Below, piece after piece: positions 30,367-41,026 of a DNA stretch of 64,000 nucleotides; positions within the stretch are counted from its first letter, which is position 1, and every line of letters begins with the position of its first letter. Made by a program: the position numbers and the translations under genes. A model generated the notes under the pieces. That model ran no database searches and was not told where the DNA came from. It saw only the letters and a program-made list of their open reading frames with translations. The stretch is from Nocardioides faecalis (GTDB taxonomy: Bacteria > Actinomycetota > Actinomycetes > Propionibacteriales > Nocardioidaceae). The DNA lies in NCBI RefSeq assembly GCF_018388425.1, contig NZ_CP074406.1:2976001-3040000 (forward strand), in the 5' to 3' direction.

Positions 30367-31667
30367 CGCAGGAATCCTTCGTAGTTGCGCTGCTGGAGCT
30401 GGCTCTCGATCTGCTTCACCGTGTCGAGCGCGACACCCACCATGATCAGGATGGAGGTGCCACCGAACGGGAAGTTCTGGCTGGCGTCGATCAGCACGAA
30501 CGCGATCAGCGGTACGAGCGAGATCAGGCCGAGGTAGAGAGCGCCCGGCAGAGTGATCCGGGAAAGGACGTACGACAGGTAGTCCTGCGTCGGCTTGCCC
30601 GCCCGGATCCCGGGGATGAAGCCGCCGTACTTCTTCATGTTGTCGGACACCTCTTGCGGGTTGAAGGTGATCGACACGTAGAAGTAGGTGAAGAAGATGA
30701 TGAGGCCGAAGTACACGGCCATGTGCACCGGGTGGCCCTGGTCGACGAGGTACTCGTTGACCCAGCGGATGATCCGGTTCGGGTCATCGGCGTTGAACTG
30801 GACCGCCATCGCCGGCAGGTAGAGCAGCGACGAGGCGAAGATGACCGGGATGATGCCGGCCTGGTTGACCTTGAGCGGGATGTACGTCGAGCTGCCGCCG
30901 AACATCTTGCGCCCGACCATGCGGCGCGCGTACTGCACCGGGATCCGGCGCTGCGCCTGCTCGATGAAGATGACCGCGGCGACCAGCACGAGTCCGATCG
31001 CGATCACGATGCTGAAGGTCCACCAACCCTGGCTGATCTTCACCTGCCACAGCGCGGCCGGGAAGGTCGCCACGACCTGGCAGAAGATCAGGATCGACAT
31101 GCCGTTGCCGACACCGCGCTCGGTGATGAGCTCGCCGAGCCACATGATCACCGCGGTGCCCGCGGTCATCGTGATCACCATGACCAGGAAGGTCGTGGTG
31201 TCGTTGCTGTGCAACAGGTCGAGGTCGCAGCCCTGCAGCAGGGCGCCGGTGCGCGCGAGCGCGACGATGCCGGTCGCCTGCAGCACCGCGAGGCCGAGCG
31301 TCAGGTAGCGGGTGTACTGCGTGATCTTCGTCTGACCGGCCTGGCCCTCCTTCTTGAGGGCCTCCAGCCGCGGGATCACGACCACCAGCAGCTGCAGGAT
31401 GATGCTCGCGGTGATGTACGGCATGATGCCCAGCGCGAAGATCGTCAGCTGGAGCAGCGCCCCACCGGAGAAGAGGTTGACGAGGCTGTAGAGACCGGCG
31501 TTGCTGCCGTCCTGCACCACATCGATGCACTTCTCGACGTTGGAGACATGCACGCCAGGGGCGGGGATCTGCGAACCGGCCCGGAAGATCACGACGATCA
31601 ACAGCACGAACAGCAGCTTGCGCCGCAGGTCCGGGGTCCGGAAGGCGTTCACGAACGCGGTGAGCAC
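30363..31667 (-). CDS. secY: protein translocase subunit SecY
   Basis: A 434-residue, ten-helix channel protein. The opening is LTAFVNAFRTPDLRRKLLFV, and later conserved parts include LGIMPYITASIILQLLVVVI, LGELITERGVGNGMSILIF, and PVQYARRMVGRKMFGG with STYIPLKVNQAGIIPVIFAS. The C-terminus is QLQQRNYEGFLR. It forms the SecYEG pore with genes located elsewhere. Start GTG 31667. It is preceded by a strong hairpin that separates it from rplO, and it is coupled to adk. Confidence 0.97.
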   Translation of the reverse strand: MLTAFVNAFRTPDLRRKLLFVLLIVVIFRAGSQIPAPGVHVSNVEKCIDVVQDGSNAGLYSLVNLFSGGALLQLTIFALGIMPYITASIILQLLVVVIPRLEALKKEGQAGQTKITQYTRYLTLGLAVLQATGIVALARTGALLQGCDLDLLHSNDTTTFLVMVITMTAGTAVIMWLGELITERGVGNGMSILIFCQVVATFPAALWQVKISQGWWTFSIVIAIGLVLVAAVIFIEQAQRRIPVQYARRMVGRKMFGGSSTYIPLKVNQAGIIPVIFASSLLYLPAMAVQFNADDPNRIIRWVNEYLVDQGHPVHMAVYFGLIIFFTYFYVSITFNPQEVSDNMKKYGGFIPGIRAGKPTQDYLSYVLSRITLPGALYLGLISLVPLIAFVLIDASQNFPFGGTSILIMVGVALDTVKQIESQLQQRNYEGFLR

Positions 31668-31752
31668 TCAGGTCCTCTTTCTACTCCCTGGCCTCATGGC
31701 CAGCGGGAAGCCTAACAGCAGGCCCTCGCCTCCCGGCGGGGTGCGGGGACAA

Positions 31753-31806
31753 GCAAAGGGCGCGACGAGCCCTAGGCAGGTTGCCTAGGTCCGACGCGCC
31801 CTTTGC
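31753..31806 (-). terminator. long hairpin between rplO and secY
   Basis: GCAAAGGGCGCG (31753-31764) pairs with CGCGCCCTTTGC (31795-31806), and an inner CCTAGGCA/TGCCTAGG helix lies in the loop. It starts 8 bp after the rplO stop on the minus strand. It could end or attenuate the ribosomal transcript before secY-adk-map. It is not followed by a clear T-run. Confidence 0.65.
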
Positions 31807-31813
31807 AGCGTCA

Positions 31814-32254
31814 TCACAGGACCGTGACGGTCCCGCCGGCGCTCTCGATCTTCTCCTTGGCCGAGGCCGAGAAGGCCTCCGCGCTGACCGCGACCTTGAC
31901 CGTCAGCTCACCCTGACCGAGCACCTTCACCGGGTGGCCCTTGCGGACCGCACCCTTGGCGACGAGCGTCTCGGGGGTGACGTCGCCACCCTCGGGGAAC
32001 AGCGCGCTGATCTTGTCGAGGTTGACGACCTGGAAGGTCACCTTGAAGGGGTTGCGGAAGCCGCGAAGCTTCGGCAGCCGCATGTGGAGCGGCATCTGGC
32101 CACCCTCGAACGCGACCGGGACCTGGTACCGGGCCTTGGTTCCCTTGGTACCGCGGCCCGAGGTCTTGCCCTTGGAGCCCTCACCGCGACCCACGCGGGT
32201 CTTGGCGGTCTTGGCACCCGGCGCCGGGCGCAGGTGGTGCAACTTGAGCGTCAT
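31814..32254 (-). CDS. rplO: 50S ribosomal protein L15
   Basis: A 146-residue L15 beginning [20 protein letters not shown] at ATG 32254. The Gly-rich [20 protein letters not shown] tail that penetrates 23S r[23 protein letters not shown] and the C-terminal globular part ([20 protein letters not shown]) are all present. An in-frame GTG six bases earlier overlaps the rpmD stop and is less likely. L15 is a late-assembly protein of the large subunit. Confidence 0.97.
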   Translation of the reverse strand: MTLKLHHLRPAPGAKTAKTRVGRGEGSKGKTSGRGTKGTKARYQVPVAFEGGQMPLHMRLPKLRGFRNPFKVTFQVVNLDKISALFPEGGDVTPETLVAKGAVRKGHPVKVLGQGELTVKVAVSAEAFSASAKEKIESAGGTVTVL

Positions 32255-32256
32255 TG

Positions 32257-32445
32257 TCACTCGCCTCCGACGACCTCGACCGTCACCATGTGGCGGACGG
32301 TCTGGACCATGCCCCGGATCTCGGGACGGTCCTCCTTGATCACGACGTCGCCGATCCGCTTGAGGCCCAGGCTGCGCAGGGTCTCGCGCTGGTTGGCCTT
32401 GGCGCCGATCTTCGACTTGGTCTGCTTCACCTTCAGCTGTGCCAT
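32257..32445 (-). CDS. rpmD: 50S ribosomal protein L30
   Basis: A 62-residue L30 ([60 protein letters not shown]). It has the standard fold and length. Its ATG overlaps the rpsE stop (ATGA), and its stop lies 3 bp before the rplO start, so the three genes are tightly coupled. The frame upstream of ATG 32445 is the shadow of rpsE. Confidence 0.97.
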   Translation of the reverse strand: MAQLKVKQTKSKIGAKANQRETLRSLGLKRIGDVVIKEDRPEIRGMVQTVRHMVTVEVVGGE

Positions 32446-33080
32446 CAGGCCACCACCTCGGGGGTCTTGGACGCGGCCGCAGCGGCCTCGCCCGCGGCCT
32501 GCGCCTTGAGGAGCGCCGCCGGAGCGACGTCCTCGACGGGCAGCCCACGACGCGCGGCGACAGCCTCGGGCTGCTCCAGCATCTTCAGCGCCGTCACGGT
32601 CGCGTGCACGATGTTGATCTGGTTCGACGAGCCCAGCGACTTGCTGAGGACGTCGTGGATGCCGGCGCACTCCAGGACGGCGCGCACCGGTCCACCGGCG
32701 ATGACACCGGTACCGGGGGCGGCCGGACGAAGGAAGACCACACCAGCGGCCTTCTCGCCCTGCACCGGGTGCGGGATCGTGCCCTGGATGCGGGGGACGC
32801 GGAAGAAGTTCTTCTTCGCCTCCTCGACACCCTTGGCGATCGCCGCGGGAACTTCCTTGGCCTTGCCGTAGCCGACACCGACCAGGCCGTCGCCGTCGCC
32901 CACGATCACGAGGGCGGTGAAGCTGAAGCGACGACCACCCTTCACGACCTTGGCGACGCGGTTGATGGCCACGACCCGCTCGACGTACTGGCTCTTGTCG
33001 GCGCCGCCACGGCCGCCGTCACGACCGCCACGGCCGCCACGGTCGCCGCCGGAACGCTGTCCGCGCTGGGCTCCGCTCAT
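32445..33080 (-). CDS. rpsE: 30S ribosomal protein S5
   Basis: A 211-residue S5. The first 30 or so residues are an Arg/Gly/Asp-rich extension ([20 protein letters not shown]). The double-stranded-RNA-like domain follows ([40 protein letters not shown]), then [20 protein letters not shown]. The C-terminal half includes [21 protein letters not shown]5 contributes to decoding accuracy and helicase function at the mRNA entry. Extended termini are common in this group. Confidence 0.97.
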   Translation of the reverse strand: MSGAQRGQRSGGDRGGRGGRDGGRGGADKSQYVERVVAINRVAKVVKGGRRFSFTALVIVGDGDGLVGVGYGKAKEVPAAIAKGVEEAKKNFFRVPRIQGTIPHPVQGEKAAGVVFLRPAAPGTGVIAGGPVRAVLECAGIHDVLSKSLGSSNQINIVHATVTALKMLEQPEAVAARRGLPVEDVAPAALLKAQAAGEAAAAASKTPEVVA

Positions 33081-33106
33081 GATTTCTCCTCAGTCCTGTT
33101 CGCGTC

Positions 33107-33490
33107 TCAGAAGGTCAGGCCGCCCTCGCGGGCGCCGTCCGCAAGGGCCGCGATGCGACCGTGGTACTTGTTGCCGGACCGGTCGAAGACGACCGACTCC
33201 ACGCCGGCCTGCTTGGCGCGGGCGGCGACAAGCTCGCCGACCTTCTTGGCCTTGGCGCTCTTGTCGCCGTCGAAGGCGCGCAGGTCGCCCTCGAGGGTCG
33301 AGGCAGAGGCCAGGGTCTTGCCGACCAGGTCGTCGACGACCTGGGCGGTGATGTGCTTGGACGACCGGGTGACCACCAGGCGGGGACGCTCGGCGGTTCC
33401 GGAGATCTTCTTGCGGCCGCGGATCTGACGGCGCAGGCGCGAGGACGCGCGAGCGGACAGGTTCCGCTGGTGCTTGAGGGTGATCGCCAT
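33107..33490 (-). CDS. rplR: 50S ribosomal protein L18
   Basis: A 127-residue L18 from ATG 33490 ([20 protein letters not shown]). The conserved parts are [20 protein letters not shown] and the C-terminal [20 protein letters not shown] with GLTF. It binds 5S rRNA. A GTG six bases upstream is possible but would overlap the rplF stop. The gene lies between rplF and rpsE. Confidence 0.96.
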   Translation of the reverse strand: MAITLKHQRNLSARASSRLRRQIRGRKKISGTAERPRLVVTRSSKHITAQVVDDLVGKTLASASTLEGDLRAFDGDKSAKAKKVGELVAARAKQAGVESVVFDRSGNKYHGRIAALADGAREGGLTF

Positions 33491-33492
33491 GG

Positions 33493-34032
33493 TCACTTAC
33501 CAGCCTTTCCGACCTTGCGGCGGACGTGCTCGCCGGAGTAACGAACACCCTTGCCCTTGTAGGGCTCGGGCTTGCGAAGCTTGCGGATGTTGGCGGCGAC
33601 CTCGCCGACCAACTGCTTGTCGATGCCCTTCACGCCGAGCTTCGTCGGACCCTCCACCTCGAAGGTGATCCCCTCGGGAGCGTCGATGATGATCGGGTGC
33701 GAGTAGCCGAGCTGGAACTCCAGCTGGGTCGGGCCCTTCGACAGGACGCGGTAACCCACGCCCACGATCTCGAGCTTCTTCTCGTAGCCGTCGGTGACAC
33801 CGATGACCATGTTGTTGATGAGCGTGCGGGACAGTCCGTGGTAGGCCCGGGACTGGCGCTCGTCGTCGGGGCGGATGACGTCCAGGACGCCCTCCCCCTT
33901 CTTGACGGTGATCGGGTCGATGACCGTGTGGCTCAGGGTGCCCTTGGGGCCCTTCACCGTGACGGTGGATCCGTCGATCTGGACGTCCACGCCGGCGGGG
34001 ACCGGGACGGGGAGCTTGCCGATTCGCGACAT
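33493..34032 (-). CDS. rplF: 50S ribosomal protein L6
   Basis: A 179-residue L6 starting at ATG 34032 ([20 protein letters not shown]). The two repeated domains ([40 protein letters not shown]) and the [20 protein letters not shown] signature are intact. L6 sits near the factor-binding site of the 50S subunit. Upstream codons to 34086 lack similarity and lie in the spacer after rpsH. Confidence 0.97.
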   Translation of the reverse strand: MSRIGKLPVPVPAGVDVQIDGSTVTVKGPKGTLSHTVIDPITVKKGEGVLDVIRPDDERQSRAYHGLSRTLINNMVIGVTDGYEKKLEIVGVGYRVLSKGPTQLEFQLGYSHPIIIDAPEGITFEVEGPTKLGVKGIDKQLVGEVAANIRKLRKPEPYKGKGVRYSGEHVRRKVGKAGK

Positions 34033-34057
34033 TAGTTTCTCTCCTCTCTTTCCCTGG

Positions 34058-34462
34058 TCACCAGACGTAGGCGAGGACTTCCCCACCCACGCCCTTCTGG
34101 TTGGCCTGACGGTCCGTCAGGAGGCCCTGGCTCGTCGAGATGATCGCGACGCCGAGGCCGCCGAGCACCTTGGGCAGCCCGGTGTGCTTGGCGTACACCC
34201 GCAGGCCGGGCTTGCTGATGCGGCGCACGCCGGCGATCGAGCGCTCCCGGTTGCGGCCGTACTTCAGCGTGATCGTCAGCAGCTTGCCGACGCCGTTCTC
34301 GTTGTCGGCGACCTCGTAGGAGGTGATGTAACCCTCCTGCTTCAGGATGGCGGCGACGCCCTCCTTCAGCTTGCTGTACGGCATGGTCACCGCGTCGTGG
34401 TACGCCTGGTTGGCGTTGCGCAGACGCGTGAGCATGTCTGCGATCGGGTCAGTCATCGTCAT
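34058..34462 (-). CDS. rpsH: 30S ribosomal protein S8
   Basis: A 134-residue S8 with [40 protein letters not shown], and the C-terminal signature [21 protein letters not shown]8 binds the central domain of 16S rRNA and, in E. coli, represses part of the spc operon. The 73-bp spacer upstream toward rpsN would be the place for such control, but I see no convincing mimic of the rRNA site. Confidence 0.97.
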   Translation of the reverse strand: MTMTDPIADMLTRLRNANQAYHDAVTMPYSKLKEGVAAILKQEGYITSYEVADNENGVGKLLTITLKYGRNRERSIAGVRRISKPGLRVYAKHTGLPKVLGGLGVAIISTSQGLLTDRQANQKGVGGEVLAYVW

Positions 34463-34535
34463 GATGTGTTTCCTTCTGCTGTGGTTTCCGCACGCTCAGC
34501 GGCGGCGGACCTGCAACTTGTGTGATGTGGTCAGC

Positions 34536-34721
34536 TCACCAAGAGGACTTGGTGACGCCGGGCAGCTCGCCGCGGTGGGCCATCTCCCGCAGGCAGATCC
34601 GGCACAGGCCGAACTTGCGGTAGACCGCCTTCGGACGCCCGCACCGCTGGCAGCGGGTGTAGCCGCGCACCGCGAACTTGGGCTTGCGAGCGGCCTTCAC
34701 CTTCAGAGCGGTCTTCGCCAT
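34536..34721 (-). CDS. rpsN: 30S ribosomal protein S14, zinc-binding type
   Basis: A 61-residue S14 of type Z. The four zinc Cys are C24, C27, C40 and C43 ([40 protein letters not shown]). It is the constitutive C+ form, in its usual place between rplE and rpsH. A second, zinc-free S14 often exists elsewhere in such genomes; none lies in this window. Confidence 0.97.
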
Positions 34722-34722
34722 G

Positions 34723-35301
34723 TCAGTTCTCCTTGAACGGGAAGCCGAGCTGCTTCAGCAGCGCGCGCCCCTGCTCGTCGTTGGTCGCGGTGGTCACGAT
34801 GGTGATGTCCATGCCCCGCTGGCGGTCGACCTTGTCCTGGTCGATCTCGTGGAACATGACCTGCTCGGTGAGGCCGAACGTGTAGTTGCCCCGGCCGTCG
34901 AACTGCTTGGGCGAGAGCCCACGGAAGTCGCGGATGCGCGGCAGCGCCAGCGACAGCAGCCGGTCCAGGAACTCCCACATCCGGTCGCCGCGCAGCGTGA
35001 CGTGCGTGCCGATCGGCATGCCCTCACGCAGCTTGAACTGAGCGATGGACTTGCGGGCCTTCGTCACGGCCGGCTTCTGGCCGGTGATCGCGGTGAGGTC
35101 CTTGATGGCGCCCTCGATCAGCTTGGAGTCGCGAGCAGCCTCGCCCACACCCATGTTGACCACGATCTTGGTCAGGCCGGGGACCTGCATGACGTTGGCG
35201 ATCTCGAACTCGGACTTCAGCGCCGGGAGGATCTCCTCGCGGTACTTGGTCTTGAGCCGGGGGGTGACCTTCTCGGCCACGTCGACGGTGCTCTCGGTCA
35301 T
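34723..35301 (-). CDS. rplE: 50S ribosomal protein L5
   Basis: A 192-residue L5 with [60 protein letters not shown] and the C-terminal [21 protein letters not shown]5 binds 5S rRNA and bridges to the 30S head. Its ATG overlaps the rplX stop by one base (TGATG), and rpsN starts two bases after its stop. Confidence 0.98.
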
Positions 35302-35681
35302 CAGATTTCCTTCCCGGTCTTGCGGGAGATGCGGACGCTGCGCGTCGAGGAGTACTCCGAGCCGTCGGGACGGCGCTTGGTGACCTCGACCCGCTTGTGA
35401 CCGACGCGGGTCACGGTGCCGTCCTCGACCAGCATCACGTTGGAGACGTGGATCGGGGCCTCGGTGGTGATGATGCCGCCGGTGGTGCCACCCTGGTCGA
35501 CGACCTTGGTGTGCTTCTTGACCCGGTTGACACCCTCGACGACCACTCGGTTCTCCTCGCGGATGACCTTGATGATCTTGCCCTCGGCGCCCTTGTCCTT
35601 GCCCGCGATCACCTTGACGGTGTCGCCCTTCTTGACGTGAAGGTTGGGCTTCTTGCGGCTCTGCTCTGCCTTCTTAGCCAT
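35301..35681 (-). CDS. rplX: 50S ribosomal protein L24
   Basis: A 126-residue L24 with the KOW motif ([40 protein letters not shown]) and THVSN-like [21 protein letters not shown]24 is an assembly initiator for the large subunit near the tunnel exit. Start ATG 35681 overlaps the rplN stop (TGATG); an adjacent GTG is less likely. Confidence 0.97.
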   Translation of the reverse strand: MAKKAEQSRKKPNLHVKKGDTVKVIAGKDKGAEGKIIKVIREENRVVVEGVNRVKKHTKVVDQGGTTGGIITTEAPIHVSNVMLVEDGTVTRVGHKRVEVTKRRPDGSEYSSTRSVRISRKTGKEI

Positions 35682-36049
35682 CACAGCACCTCCGGCGCGA
35701 GCGAGATGATCTTCATGAACTTCTTCTCGCGCAGCTCACGGCCCACGGGGCCGAAGATGCGCGTGCCACGGGGCTCGCCGTCGCCCTTGAGGATCACCGC
35801 GGCGTTCTCGTCGAAGCGGATGTACGAGCCGTCGGGACGGCGCCGCTCCTTGACGGTGCGCACGATGACCGCCTTGACGACGTCACCCTTCTTCACGTTG
35901 CCGCCGGGAATGGCGTCCTTGACGGTGGCGACGATGACGTCGCCGATCCCGGCGTAGCGACGACCGGACCCGCCAAGCACGCGGATGCAAAGGATCTCCT
36001 TCGCACCGGTGTTGTCGGCGACCTTGAGTCGCGACTCCTGCTGAATCAT
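35681..36049 (-). CDS. rplN: 50S ribosomal protein L14
   Basis: A 122-residue L14 of normal length: [60 protein letters not shown], and [20 protein letters not shown] with [21 protein letters not shown]14 lies at the subunit interface and contacts initiation and silencing factors. It follows rpsQ after 67 bp. Confidence 0.98.
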   Translation of the reverse strand: MIQQESRLKVADNTGAKEILCIRVLGGSGRRYAGIGDVIVATVKDAIPGGNVKKGDVVKAVIVRTVKERRRPDGSYIRFDENAAVILKGDGEPRGTRIFGPVGRELREKKFMKIISLAPEVL

Positions 36050-36116
36050 CGATTTCTCCTGGTTGTCGTGCCGGTTCTCGGACGCTCAAACGGCGCCCGA
36101 GCCTGGCCGAACGGAT

Positions 36117-36392
36117 TTACTTCGCGCGCTCGAGGATCTCCACCACGCGCCAGCGCTTGGTGGCCGAGAGCGGGCGGGTCTCCATGATGAGGACACGGTC
36201 GCCGACGCCGCACTGGTTCTGCTCGTCGTGCGCCTTGAGCCGCGTGTTGCGGCGAAGGACCTTGCCGTACAGGGCGTGCTTCACGCGGTCCTCGACGGAC
36301 ACGACGACGGTCTTGTCCATCTTGTCGCTGACCACGAGGCCCTCACGGGTCTTGCGGGCGTTGCGCTGAGGGGTCTCGGTGGACTCACTCAT
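36117..36392 (-). CDS. rpsQ: 30S ribosomal protein S17
   Basis: A 91-residue OB-fold protein: [78 protein letters not shown]17 is a primary 16S rRNA-binding protein. Its ATG overlaps the rpmC stop, which is the usual L29-S17 coupling. Confidence 0.97.
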   Translation of the reverse strand: MSESTETPQRNARKTREGLVVSDKMDKTVVVSVEDRVKHALYGKVLRRNTRLKAHDEQNQCGVGDRVLIMETRPLSATKRWRVVEILERAK

Positions 36393-36628
36393 CAGTTCTC
36401 CTCCTCAGAACCCGGGGCGGTCCGGATGCCGAGCTCGCGCTCACGCACCACGGTGTAGATCCGGGCGATGTCCTTCTTGACCGTGCGGAGCCGACCGTGG
36501 CTCTCCAGCTGGCCGGTGGCCGCCTGGAAGCGGAGGTTGAACAGCTCCTCCTTGGCCTCGCGGAGCTTGGCCTCGAGGTCGACGTCGTTGAGCTCGTCGA
36601 GCTCGTGGGCGCGGATGACGCTGGCCAT
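36392..36628 (-). CDS. rpmC: 50S ribosomal protein L29
   Basis: A 78-residue two-helix protein: [60 protein letters not shown]. It is located near the tunnel exit and contacts SRP and trigger factor sites. Its start overlaps the rplP stop and its stop overlaps the rpsQ start, indicating coupled translation. The short acidic tail ([10 protein letters not shown]) is typical of actinobacteria. Confidence 0.96.
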   Translation of the reverse strand: MASVIRAHELDELNDVDLEAKLREAKEELFNLRFQAATGQLESHGRLRTVKKDIARIYTVVRERELGIRTAPGSEEEN

Positions 36629-37047
36629 CAGAACTCACCGGCCTCTCGGGTGATGAAGCGGCACTTCATGGGCAGCTTGTGGATCGCGCGGCGCATCGCC
36701 TCACGAGCAACTTCCTCCGAGACACCGGAGAGCTCGAACATGACACGGCCGGGCTTGACGTTGGCGACCCACCACTCGGGCGAGCCCTTACCGGAACCCA
36801 TGCGGGTCTCAGCCGGCTTCTTGGTCAGCGGGCGGTCGGGGTAGATGTTGATCCACACCTTGCCACCGCGCTTGATGTGACGGGTCATCGCGATACGAGC
36901 GGACTCGATCTGGCGGTTGGTCACGTAGTGACCCTCGATGGCCTGGATACCGAAGTCACCGAACGCGAGCGACGTGCCACCCTTCGCAGCACCCCGACGC
37001 TTCGGGTGGTGCTGCTTGCGGTGCTTGACGCGACGGGGCATCAACAT
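36628..37047 (-). CDS. rplP: 50S ribosomal protein L16
   Basis: A 139-residue L16: [81 protein letters not shown]16 helps position A-site tRNA. The conserved Arg in the RMGSGKG loop is present. I keep the first ATG (37047), as [11 protein letters not shown] is the family start. The gene lies 3 bp after rpsC. Confidence 0.97.
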   Translation of the reverse strand: MLMPRRVKHRKQHHPKRRGAAKGGTSLAFGDFGIQAIEGHYVTNRQIESARIAMTRHIKRGGKVWINIYPDRPLTKKPAETRMGSGKGSPEWWVANVKPGRVMFELSGVSEEVAREAMRRAIHKLPMKCRFITREAGEF

Positions 37048-37050
37048 GGG

Positions 37051-37890
37051 TCAGCTCTCCTGGGTCTCGGCCGGCGCGGTGGCCTGAGCCGTGTCGCCGC
37101 CGGCCGGAGCCTCGGTCACGGCGGGGGCGTCGCCACCACGGTCGGAACGGTTCGGGCGGTCTCCGCGCGACCCACGGGTCGGGCGCTCACCACCGCGGGA
37201 GGGGCGACCGCCGCGGCCGGGGACACCGGCGCGGGCAGCAGCCTGGGCCTGGCGCTCGGCACGGGTGCCGGCGACCTCACCCTTGTAGATCCAGACCTTC
37301 ACGCCGATGCGGCCGAAGGTCGTGCGGGCCTCGTAGAAGCCGTAGTCGATGTCGGCACGCAGCGTGTGCAGCGGGACGCGGCCCTCGCGGTAGAACTCGG
37401 TGCGCGACATCTCGGCGCCGTTGAGGCGGCCGGAGCACTGGATCCGGATGCCCTTGGCACCGGAGCGCATCGAGGTCTGCATGGCCTTGCGCATCGCGCG
37501 GCGGAACTGCACGCGACCCGAGAGCTGCTCTGCGACACCCTGGGCGACCAGCTGCGCGTCGATCTCGGGGTTCTTGACCTCGAGGATGTTCAGCTGGACC
37601 TGCTTGCCGGTGAGCTTCTCCAGCTCGCCACGGATCCGGTCCGCCTCGGCGCCGCGGCGGCCGATGACGATGCCCGGGCGGGCGGTGTGGATGTCGACGC
37701 GGACCCGGTCCCGGGTGCGCTCGATCTCGACCTTGGAGATGCCGGCCCGCTCCATGCCCTTGCTGAGCAGCTTGCGGATCGCGACGTCCTCGCCGACGTA
37801 CGCCTTGTACAGCTTGTCGGCGTACCAACGCGACTTGTGGTCGGTCGAGATGCCGAGACGGAAGCCGTTCGGGTTGATCTTCTGACCCAT
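37051..37890 (-). CDS. rpsC: 30S ribosomal protein S3
   Basis: A 279-residue S3. It has the N-terminal [20 protein letters not shown], the KH domain [20 protein letters not shown] (with the [20 protein letters not shown] helix) and the C-terminal domain [20 protein letters not shown]. The last 65 or so residues form a Gly/Arg/Pro then Ala/Thr-rich disordered tail. S3 helps form the mRNA entry channel and its helicase. It shares one base with rplV. Confidence 0.97.
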   Translation of the reverse strand: MGQKINPNGFRLGISTDHKSRWYADKLYKAYVGEDVAIRKLLSKGMERAGISKVEIERTRDRVRVDIHTARPGIVIGRRGAEADRIRGELEKLTGKQVQLNILEVKNPEIDAQLVAQGVAEQLSGRVQFRRAMRKAMQTSMRSGAKGIRIQCSGRLNGAEMSRTEFYREGRVPLHTLRADIDYGFYEARTTFGRIGVKVWIYKGEVAGTRAERQAQAAARAGVPGRGGRPSRGGERPTRGSRGDRPNRSDRGGDAPAVTEAPAGGDTAQATAPAETQES

Positions 37891-38321
37891 TACTTCTTGG
37901 CCCCCTTCTTGGACTTGGCGGCGACGACCTCAGCGGGCTGGACCGCGATCGTGATGTGGCTGGTGCGCTTGTTGATCCGGGTGGCCCGGCCCTGCGCACG
38001 CGGACGCCAGCGCTTCATCGTCGGGCCCTCGTCGACCCGCGCGACCGAGACGACCAGGTCACCGGTGGGCAGGCCCTCGGTGGTCCCGGCGTTCGCGACG
38101 GCGCTCGCGAGCACCTTGCGGATCGTGACGGCGGCGGACTGCGGAGCGAACTCCAGCATGGTCAGCGCCTCGTCGGCGGGCAGGCCGCGGACCAGGTCGA
38201 TGACGCGGCGCGCCTTCATCGGGGTGATCCGCACGAAGCGCGCGGAGGCGAAGGCACCGGGCTCGTCGCCCAGGATCGACTCCCGGCGCGCGCTGGTGCT
38301 CTGACGCTCGGTGGTGCTCAT
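37890..38321 (-). CDS. rplV: 50S ribosomal protein L22
   Basis: A 143-residue L22: [40 protein letters not shown], the extended hairpin loop [20 protein letters not shown], and [20 protein letters not shown] with a Lys tail. The hairpin reaches into the exit tunnel where macrolides bind. Its start region overlaps the rpsS stop by 4 bp. Confidence 0.97.
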   Translation of the reverse strand: MSTTERQSTSARRESILGDEPGAFASARFVRITPMKARRVIDLVRGLPADEALTMLEFAPQSAAVTIRKVLASAVANAGTTEGLPTGDLVVSVARVDEGPTMKRWRPRAQGRATRINKRTSHITIAVQPAEVVAAKSKKGAKK

Positions 38322-38599
38322 CGACGGCGCCCCTTCCGGTCTTCCTTGACGTGGCCGCGGTAGGTACGCGTGGGGGCGAACTCACCGAGCTTGTGGCCGA
38401 CCATCGAGTCGGAGATGAAGACCGGGACGTGCTTGCGGCCGTCGTGGACGGCGATCGTGTGGCCGATCATCGAGGGGATGATCATGGACCGGCGCGACCA
38501 GGTCTTGATGACGTTGTGGGTGCCCTTCTCGTTCTCGGCGTCCACCTTCTTGAGAAGGTGGCCGTCGACGAAGGGGCCCTTCTTCAGGCTGCGAGGCAT
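38318..38599 (-). CDS. rpsS: 30S ribosomal protein S19
   Basis: A 93-residue S19: [81 protein letters not shown]19 is in the 30S head and pairs with S13. Length and signature are standard. It lies 14 bp after rplB. Confidence 0.98.
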   Translation of the reverse strand: MPRSLKKGPFVDGHLLKKVDAENEKGTHNVIKTWSRRSMIIPSMIGHTIAVHDGRKHVPVFISDSMVGHKLGEFAPTRTYRGHVKEDRKGRRR

Positions 38600-38613
38600 C
38601 TCTCAGGTTCCTA

Positions 38614-39450
38614 TCAGCGCTTGTTCTTGCCGGACTTGCGGCGTCGGATGATCTGGGAGTCGCTGGCCTTGCGCTTGCGCGTACGGCCCTCGGGCTTGCC
38701 CCACGGCGAGACGGGGTGGCGACCACCGGACGTCTTGCCCTCACCACCACCGTGCGGGTGGTCGACGGGGTTCATGACGACACCGCGGACGGTCGGGCGC
38801 TTGCCCTTCCAGCGCATCCGGCCGGCCTTGCCCCAGTTGATGTTGGACTGCTCGGCGTTGCCGACCTCGCCCACCGTGGCCCGGCAGCGCACGTCGACGA
38901 ACCGCATCTCGCCCGAGGGCAGACGCAGCGTCGCGCGGGAGCCCTCACGGGCGACCAGCTGCGCGCTGTTGCCCGCGGAGCGGGCCATCTTGGCGCCGCC
39001 GCCGGGGCGGAGCTCCACGCAGTGGATGGTCGTGCCGACCGGGATGTTGCGCAGCGGCAGGTTGTTGCCCGGCTTGATGTCGGCGCCGACACCGGACTCG
39101 ACGTTCATGCCCTGGCGCAGGTCCTTGGGAGCAACGATGTAGCGCTTCTCGCCGTCCGCGTAGTGCAGCAGCGCGATGCGGGCGGTGCGGTTGGGGTCGT
39201 ACTCGATGTGAGCGACCTTGGCCGGCACGCCGTCCTTGTCGTAGCGACGGAAGTCGATGATCCGGTAGGCCCGCTTGTGGCCGCCGCCCTGGTGCCGGGT
39301 GGTGATCCGGCCCTGGTTGTTGCGGCCGCCCTTCTTGGGCAGCGGACGGGTGAGCGACTTCTCCGGGGTGGTCCGGGTGATCTCTGCGAAGTCGGCCACC
39401 GACGAGCCGCGACGGCCCGGGGTGGTCGGCTTGTACTTGCGGATAGCCAT
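38614..39450 (-). CDS. rplB: 50S ribosomal protein L2
   Basis: A 278-residue L2 starting [20 protein letters not shown] at ATG 39450. The SH3/OB domains ([40 protein letters not shown]) and the catalytic-centre loop [20 protein letters not shown] are conserved; the His of the HPHGG loop is near the peptidyl transferase. The longer frame into rplW is a shadow. Stop/start overlap with rplW (ATGA-type) shows coupling. Confidence 0.98.
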   Translation of the reverse strand: MAIRKYKPTTPGRRGSSVADFAEITRTTPEKSLTRPLPKKGGRNNQGRITTRHQGGGHKRAYRIIDFRRYDKDGVPAKVAHIEYDPNRTARIALLHYADGEKRYIVAPKDLRQGMNVESGVGADIKPGNNLPLRNIPVGTTIHCVELRPGGGAKMARSAGNSAQLVAREGSRATLRLPSGEMRFVDVRCRATVGEVGNAEQSNINWGKAGRMRWKGKRPTVRGVVMNPVDHPHGGGEGKTSGGRHPVSPWGKPEGRTRKRKASDSQIIRRRKSGKNKR

Positions 39451-39752
39451 CAGGCCTGACCTCCGAAGATGTCGATGCGGTGGCCCTCGGCCAGGCTCAC
39501 GATCGCGCGCTTGGTGTTCTTGCGCTTGCCGAGGCCGTGGCGGGTCTGGCGGACCTTGCCCGCCCGGTTGAGGGTGTTCACCGAGGTGACCTTGACGCCG
39601 AAGACCTTCTCGACCGCGATCTTGATCTCGGTCTTGTTGGCGTCGGGGCGCACCAGGAACGTGTACTTGTTGTTGTCCAGGAGGCTGTAGCTCTTCTCCG
39701 AGACGACCGGCGCGATCAGGATGTCGCGGTGGTCCTTGTGCAGGGTGCTCAT
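39450..39752 (-). CDS. rplW: 50S ribosomal protein L23
   Basis: A 100-residue L23: [81 protein letters not shown]23 docks trigger factor and SRP at the tunnel exit. It overlaps rplD and rplB at its ends by one base each. Confidence 0.97.
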   Translation of the reverse strand: MSTLHKDHRDILIAPVVSEKSYSLLDNNKYTFLVRPDANKTEIKIAVEKVFGVKVTSVNTLNRAGKVRQTRHGLGKRKNTKRAIVSLAEGHRIDIFGGQA

Positions 39753-40360
39753 CAGTTGGTCTCCTCCTGGGTCGCACCGACGAAGCGGTCGTACGCGGCC
39801 TTGCTGAACACCACGTCGTCGCTCGCGAGCACGTCGTAGGTGTTGAGCTGGTCGACGGCCACGATGTGCGCCTCGGGCGCGTTGCGCAGCGAGAGCCAGG
39901 TGAGGCTGTCGGCGCGCTCCAGCACGACGAGGAACTTGCGGCGGTCGGCGAGCTCGAAGAGCGAGGTCAGCGCGGCCTTGGTCGAGGGCTTGTCGCCGGA
40001 GACCAGCGCGTCCACGACGTGGATGCGGCCGTTGCGGGCCCGGTCCGAGAGGGCACCGCGCAGGGCGGCGGCCTTCATCTTCTTGGGGGTCCGCTGGCTG
40101 TAGTCACGCGGCTGCGGGCCGTGGACGACGCCACCGCCGGCGAACTGCGGCGCGCGGGTCGAGCCCTGGCGGGCGCGACCGGTGCCCTTCTGCTTGTACG
40201 GCTTGCGGCCACCGCCGCGGACCTCGGCCCGCGTCTTGGTGGCGTGCGTGCCCTGGCGGGCCGCGGCCTGCTGGGCCACGACGACCTGGTGGATCAGCGG
40301 CACGTTGAGCTCGACGCCGAAGATGTCGGCGGGGAGGTCGACGGAAACGTTCTTGGCCAT
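39752..40360 (-). CDS. rplD: 50S ribosomal protein L4
   Basis: A 202-residue L4. The tunnel loop is [20 protein letters not shown] with [20 protein letters not shown], followed by [20 protein letters not shown] and the C-terminal Rossmann-like part ([14 protein letters not shown]). In E. coli L4 also represses the S10 operon by transcription and translation control. Whether the leader of rpsJ here responds to L4 is unknown. Confidence 0.97.
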   Translation of the reverse strand: MAKNVSVDLPADIFGVELNVPLIHQVVVAQQAAARQGTHATKTRAEVRGGGRKPYKQKGTGRARQGSTRAPQFAGGGVVHGPQPRDYSQRTPKKMKAAALRGALSDRARNGRIHVVDALVSGDKPSTKAALTSLFELADRRKFLVVLERADSLTWLSLRNAPEAHIVAVDQLNTYDVLASDDVVFSKAAYDRFVGATQEETN

Positions 40361-40365
40361 GGTGA

Positions 40366-41016
40366 TCAGCCCTTCTTCGCTGCCGTGCGGAGGACGACCA
40401 GTCCACCCTTGGGGCCGGGAACGGCGCCCTTGAGCAGGACGATGCCCTTCTCGACGTCGACGGCGTGGACGGTGATGTTCTGGGTGGTCACGGTGTCCGA
40501 GCCCATCCGGCCGGCCATCCGCAGGCCCTTGAACACGCGACCAGGCGTCGCGCAGGCACCGATGGAGCCCGGCTTGCGGTGGTTGCGGTGGGCACCGTGC
40601 GAGGCGCCGACACCGGCGAAGCCGTGGCGCTTCATGACACCGGCGAAGCCCTTGCCCTTGCTGGTGCCGGTCACGTCGATGACCTGGCCGGCCTCGAACG
40701 TGTCGACCGGGAGCTCCTGGCCCACGGTGTACTCGGCGGCGTCGGCGGTGCGGATCTCGACCACGTGGCGGCGCGGCGTGGTGCCGGCCTTGGCGAAGTG
40801 ACCGGCCTGCGGCTTGTTGACCTTGCGGCCCTCGATCTCGCCGAAGCCGATCTGGATGGCGTTGTAGCCGTCCGGCTCAGGCTGGCGGACCTGGGTCACC
40901 ACGTTGGTGCCGGCCGCGACCACGGTCACGGGGACGACGCGGTTGTTCTCGTCCCAGAGCTGGGTCATGCCGAGCTTGGTGCCCAGCAGCCCCTTCACGT
41001 TGCGTTCAACAGTCAT
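40366..41016 (-). CDS. rplC: 50S ribosomal protein L3
   Basis: A 216-residue L3 starting [20 protein letters not shown] at ATG 41016. The loop [20 protein letters not shown] with [20 protein letters not shown] reaches the peptidyl transferase centre, and the C-terminus [20 protein letters not shown] is standard. Codons upstream of 41016 in this frame are the rpsJ shadow. Confidence 0.97.
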   Translation of the reverse strand: MTVERNVKGLLGTKLGMTQLWDENNRVVPVTVVAAGTNVVTQVRQPEPDGYNAIQIGFGEIEGRKVNKPQAGHFAKAGTTPRRHVVEIRTADAAEYTVGQELPVDTFEAGQVIDVTGTSKGKGFAGVMKRHGFAGVGASHGAHRNHRKPGSIGACATPGRVFKGLRMAGRMGSDTVTTQNITVHAVDVEKGIVLLKGAVPGPKGGLVVLRTAAKKG

Positions 41017-41026
41017 GTCAACAACC

